Source: JAADDV01 sp964582875 (GTDB taxonomy: Bacteria; Aquificota; Aquificia; Aquificales; Hydrogenothermaceae). From it: a DNA stretch of 5,957 nt. The notes beneath the pieces are model-generated. The model was not told the DNA's origin. It saw only the letters and a list, made by a program, of their open reading frames with translations, and made no database searches. The DNA lies in the NCBI GenBank assembly GCA_964582875.1, contig CAZOTZ010000085.1, positions 1-5,957 of the forward strand, read 5' to 3'. Every line of letters starts with the position of its first letter. Position 1 is the stretch's first letter. The translations under genes were made by a program, and so were the position numbers. Positions 4,051-5,957 of this stretch are shown here, one piece after another.

Positions 4051-5709
4051 GTTCAGGTCTTTATTTTTTATAAACAGCTTCAGCTGATTTTCTCTTTTTA
4101 TTAAAAAGCCTTTTTTAACCTTCTTAATATCTATGTTATTGTAGTGTAAAGATTTAGAAAAAAACTTTTTATTTAAACAACCGTATTTATCCATAATAAA
4201 ACTAAACCTGTTTTTTATTCCAGAAAAACTAAAAAAACACTCTCTTTTTTCAGTCATAACCAATATATCAGGCTTAAATTTACCATGAATAGAAACAATT
4301 CTAAAAGCTGGTTTTTCTTTTGATAAAGATAAAAAGAGTAATAAAGATAAACCTAAAAGAAGAGTTTTAAAATAAATGTCTGTTTGTAGAAATGTTAAAA
4401 AAAGAATAAGTATAAAAAAGATGAATACAAAAAATAAACTGCTTGAAAAACCTGTTAAGAAGACACTAAGCTTACCTAAAAAAGATACAAACTGTAGAAA
4501 AAGATTTCCAGTGTAGTCCATTAGATAAACTAAAGGTTTTATAGAGAAAAAAGAAAACAGGTTTAAAGCTGATAAAAAAATGTAAACGTATAAAATGGGA
4601 ACCGTTAAAGGAGTAAGAAATATACCAGATAAAGAAAGATAACCAAAATGATAAATAAGAACAGGCACAGTAAATACTGTTGCTACAACAGAAATAATAA
4701 AAGGGTATACAACATACTTTTCATAATTGTTTTCAGGTGAATGTTTTTGAAGAAAAAGTAAAATCCCTAAAGTTGCTGAAAAAGAAAGCTGAAATCCAGG
4801 AGAAAATAAAACTTCTGGAAACAGGAAAGAGATTAAAAATGCTACAAAGAACAAAAGGTTTAAAGGATTCACTTCAAGATAAAAGGATTTCCCTAAAAAG
4901 TAAACAAATCCAAAAAACGAAGCTCTAACCACAGGAATATTCATACCTGTTAAAAAACTGTAAACAGGTAGCGAAAGAAGAATTATTTTCCTCTGGGAAG
5001 ATTTTTTTAAAAAGAAAAAAACCGATGTGAGAATAAAAATAAAAATTCCCACATGAAAACCAGAAATAGCAAGAAGGTGAACTAAACCTGTTTTTATAAA
5101 AATCTCTTTCGTTTCTTCTTCTATTTCTGTTTTTTCCCCAAATATTAGTGCAAGCCCTAAAGAAAAACTATCCTGAGATAAAGATTTTTCTTCATAACGT
5201 TGAATAAGCCATTTTCTAAAAAGAAATAGAGGATAAAAAACATTTCCGTTGTTATTTACAATAAGAAAACCTTCCATTGGAAAAAAGTAGACCTTGTCTT
5301 TGTAAACAGATGTTCTTCCTAAAAAAGCAATTCTTGTCCCATAAAAAATATATTGAGATGGGAAACTTACTATAACCCTTATTCTTTTGTTTTTTAAACC
5401 CTCTACGTCAGAATTAACTACATCACATAGAAAACTTTTTTTTTCGCTGTACGTTTCCGGTATTGATTTAATACGACATTCAACAAAAACGTTTTTTGGT
5501 AGTTTAGGGTTATACTCTTTAGGAGACTGGTAAATACCAGCTAATAAACAAAACAAAAGGAAAGAGATTACAGAAAGAAAAGACCTTCCGAAAAATAATA
5601 AAGGTAAAATAAAAAGGATTAATATGAGACTTATGTGAATATTTAGATAGTTGCCTAAAAAAACTCCTGAAGAAAAGAATACAAAAGTAAACAGAAATAT
5701 ATAATTCAT
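4027..5709 (-). CDS. comEC: ComEC/Rec2-family DNA uptake channel, short form
   Basis: ComEC is the inner-membrane channel that brings single-stranded DNA into the cytoplasm during natural transformation. This 560-residue protein starts with three membrane helices (about 2-60). A periplasmic OB-fold-like domain follows (about 72-152, with C78 and C95 as a possible disulfide), then the competence channel domain. Family landmarks are ALIFGEKTEI (187-196), HLLAISGFHVGI (211-222), the Arg in PVVRASFFG (259-267) and SPGFQLSFSATLG (303-315). More helices run to about 462. The C-terminal 98 residues are soluble but lack the HxHxDH metal motif, so the metallo-beta-lactamase-like domain of long ComEC proteins is missing or degenerate. 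The ATG lacks a clear Shine-Dalgarno site. A promoter fits at 5745-5773. The 3' end overlaps the convergent membrane-protein gene. No pilus or ComEA gene is in view. Confidence 0.93.
   Translation of the reverse strand: MNYIFLFTFVFFSSGVFLGNYLNIHISLILILFILPLLFFGRSFLSVISFLLFCLLAGIYQSPKEYNPKLPKNVFVECRIKSIPETYSEKKSFLCDVVNSDVEGLKNKRIRVIVSFPSQYIFYGTRIAFLGRTSVYKDKVYFFPMEGFLIVNNNGNVFYPLFLFRKWLIQRYEEKSLSQDSFSLGLALIFGEKTEIEEETKEIFIKTGLVHLLAISGFHVGIFIFILTSVFFFLKKSSQRKIILLSLPVYSFLTGMNIPVVRASFFGFVYFLGKSFYLEVNPLNLLFFVAFLISFLFPEVLFSPGFQLSFSATLGILLFLQKHSPENNYEKYVVYPFIISVVATVFTVPVLIYHFGYLSLSGIFLTPLTVPILYVYIFLSALNLFSFFSIKPLVYLMDYTGNLFLQFVSFLGKLSVFLTGFSSSLFFVFIFFILILFLTFLQTDIYFKTLLLGLSLLLFLSLSKEKPAFRIVSIHGKFKPDILVMTEKRECFFSFSGIKNRFSFIMDKYGCLNKKFFSKSLHYNNIDIKKVKKGFLIKRENQLKLFIKNKDLNLSFTKDI
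4075..4099 (+). terminator. Weak terminator-like hairpin after the kdsC operon
   Basis: CAGC, loop TTCA and GCTG are followed by a T-rich run (ATTTTCTCTTTTT), 24 nt past the stop of the small membrane protein and inside the comEC coding region. The 4-bp stem is short, so efficiency would be low. It is the only candidate end for the kdsC operon that I can see. Confidence 0.25.
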
Positions 5710-5744
5710 TAATAATCTTTTATTAAGAAATTAATCTTTTGGAG

Positions 5745-5773
5745 ATTTTATAACAGGAGTGATTTATTTGCAA
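5745..5773 (-). promoter_or_regulatory. Probable comEC promoter
   Basis: On the minus strand, -35 TTGCAA (5773-5768), a 17-nt spacer and -10 TAAAAT (5750-5745) predict a start near 5738, giving a leader of roughly 30 nt before the comEC ATG at 5709. No other promoter of similar quality is seen between the terminator at 5890-5921 and comEC. Confidence 0.55.
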
Positions 5774-5834
5774 GGAAAGGCTAAAACTACCTTGATTTTT
5801 CTTTTTTTTATTTTATTATAACAAAAATAAGGAA

Positions 5835-5870
5835 AAGTCCCCCCCTTCCCCTTTGAGGGCTTCTTTTTTT
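5835..5870 (+). terminator. Terminator-like C-rich element without an obvious upstream gene
   Basis: AAG(T)CCC (5835-5841) can pair with GGGCTT (5857-5862) around a pyrimidine-rich loop, and a TTCTTTTTTT run follows (5861-5870). The segment contains a C7 run (5839-5845) and a C4 run (5848-5851), unusual in this AT-rich sequence. No plus-strand gene lies upstream within the window, so it may be relic sequence or end antisense transcription. Confidence 0.3.
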
Positions 5871-5889
5871 ATCTTTTTTATTTTTTTGA

Positions 5890-5921
5890 AAAAATAGCCC
5901 TCCATATGGAGGGCTATTTTT
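5890..5921. terminator. Strong bidirectional intrinsic terminator
   Basis: This is a perfect 16-bp palindrome, with left arm A5TAGCCCTCCAT (5890-5905) and right arm ATGGAGGGCTAT5 (5906-5921). The GC-rich core AGCCCTCC/GGAGGGCT is flanked by U-runs in either direction. It starts 6 bp beyond the stop codon of the gene entering from the right on the minus strand and insulates that gene from comEC. Confidence 0.88.
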
Positions 5922-5927
5922 ATTTCG

Positions 5928-5957
5928 TTAGTTATTAAAGATGTCGTGGTCAAAATC
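5928..5957 (-). CDS. C-terminal fragment of an unidentified gene entering from the right
   Basis: In one minus-strand frame the edge reads DFDHDIFNN followed by TAA (5930-5928), and a strong terminator follows 6 bp later. The stop-to-terminator spacing is the main evidence for a real gene end. Nine residues are too few to identify the protein. The gene continues beyond the window. Confidence 0.5.
   Translation of the reverse strand, partial: DFDHDIFNN

Noticed and set aside
4737..4928. 63-codon plus-strand Lys-rich open frame
   Set aside because: It is antisense to ComEC transmembrane segments; Lys-rich content is the complement of Phe/Leu codons.
5839..5859. G-quadruplex on the minus strand (GGGG-AA-GGGGGGG)
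   Set aside because: Only three clear G3 runs are close together, so a four-tract intramolecular quadruplex is not supported.
1..5957. Mobile element, CRISPR array, toxin-antitoxin or phage defence locus
   Set aside because: No transposase or integrase, no regularly spaced repeats and no target-site duplications were seen; the gene content is housekeeping and envelope.

Overview
The window reads as a compact, AT-rich chromosomal segment of a Gram-negative bacterium. KdsC (Kdo synthesis for lipopolysaccharide), a lipoprotein with an outer-membrane-type sorting residue and a periplasmic L,D-transpeptidase all imply an outer membrane. Several things suggest a thermophile of the Aquificota (Hydrogenothermaceae-like): Lys/Glu/Ile-rich proteins, a GC-rich tRNA in an otherwise very AT-rich background, A/T-rich promoters and genes packed end to end. 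This placement is an inference from composition and gene style and was not tested by any search.

Layout. Positions 1-137 hold two back-to-back sigma-70-type promoters. One reads left out of the window into GC-rich sequence. The other reads right into tRNA-Phe(GAA) at 138-213. folK (minus, TTG start) ends exactly at the tRNA CCA. Divergent from folK by 17 bp under the preferred start is an L,D-transpeptidase with signal peptide, helical region, LysM-like and YkuD domains (714-2057, plus). It meets, stop codon to stop codon, a convergent coiled-coil lipoprotein gene (2058-2435, minus). The 207-bp gap 2436-2642 is not empty: it has a plus-strand promoter, a candidate 70-nt structured RNA or attenuator leader ending in an intrinsic terminator, and a partial repeat of the lipoprotein ribosome-binding region. 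Then come kdsC, a SAM-dependent methyltransferase and a 99-residue membrane protein as a tight plus-strand operon (2643-4050). A short ComEC runs toward it on the minus strand (4027-5709), overlapping it by 24 bp. The right end (5710-5957) has a comEC promoter, pyrimidine-rich sequence, a strong palindromic terminator and the last nine codons of another minus-strand gene.

How the genes relate. The best-supported functional story is a Braun-type envelope tether. The transpeptidase closely resembles the LysM-YkuD enzymes (E. coli LdtA/B/C class) that attach Braun lipoprotein to peptidoglycan. The neighbouring lipoprotein has the matching design: lipobox Cys21, an unbroken heptad coiled coil, and a C-terminal Tyr-Ala-Lys resembling the Tyr-Arg-Lys end of E. 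coli Lpp. kdsC adds lipopolysaccharide synthesis. folK (folate) and comEC (DNA uptake) look like unrelated neighbours. The most original regulatory signal lies between the lipoprotein gene and kdsC.
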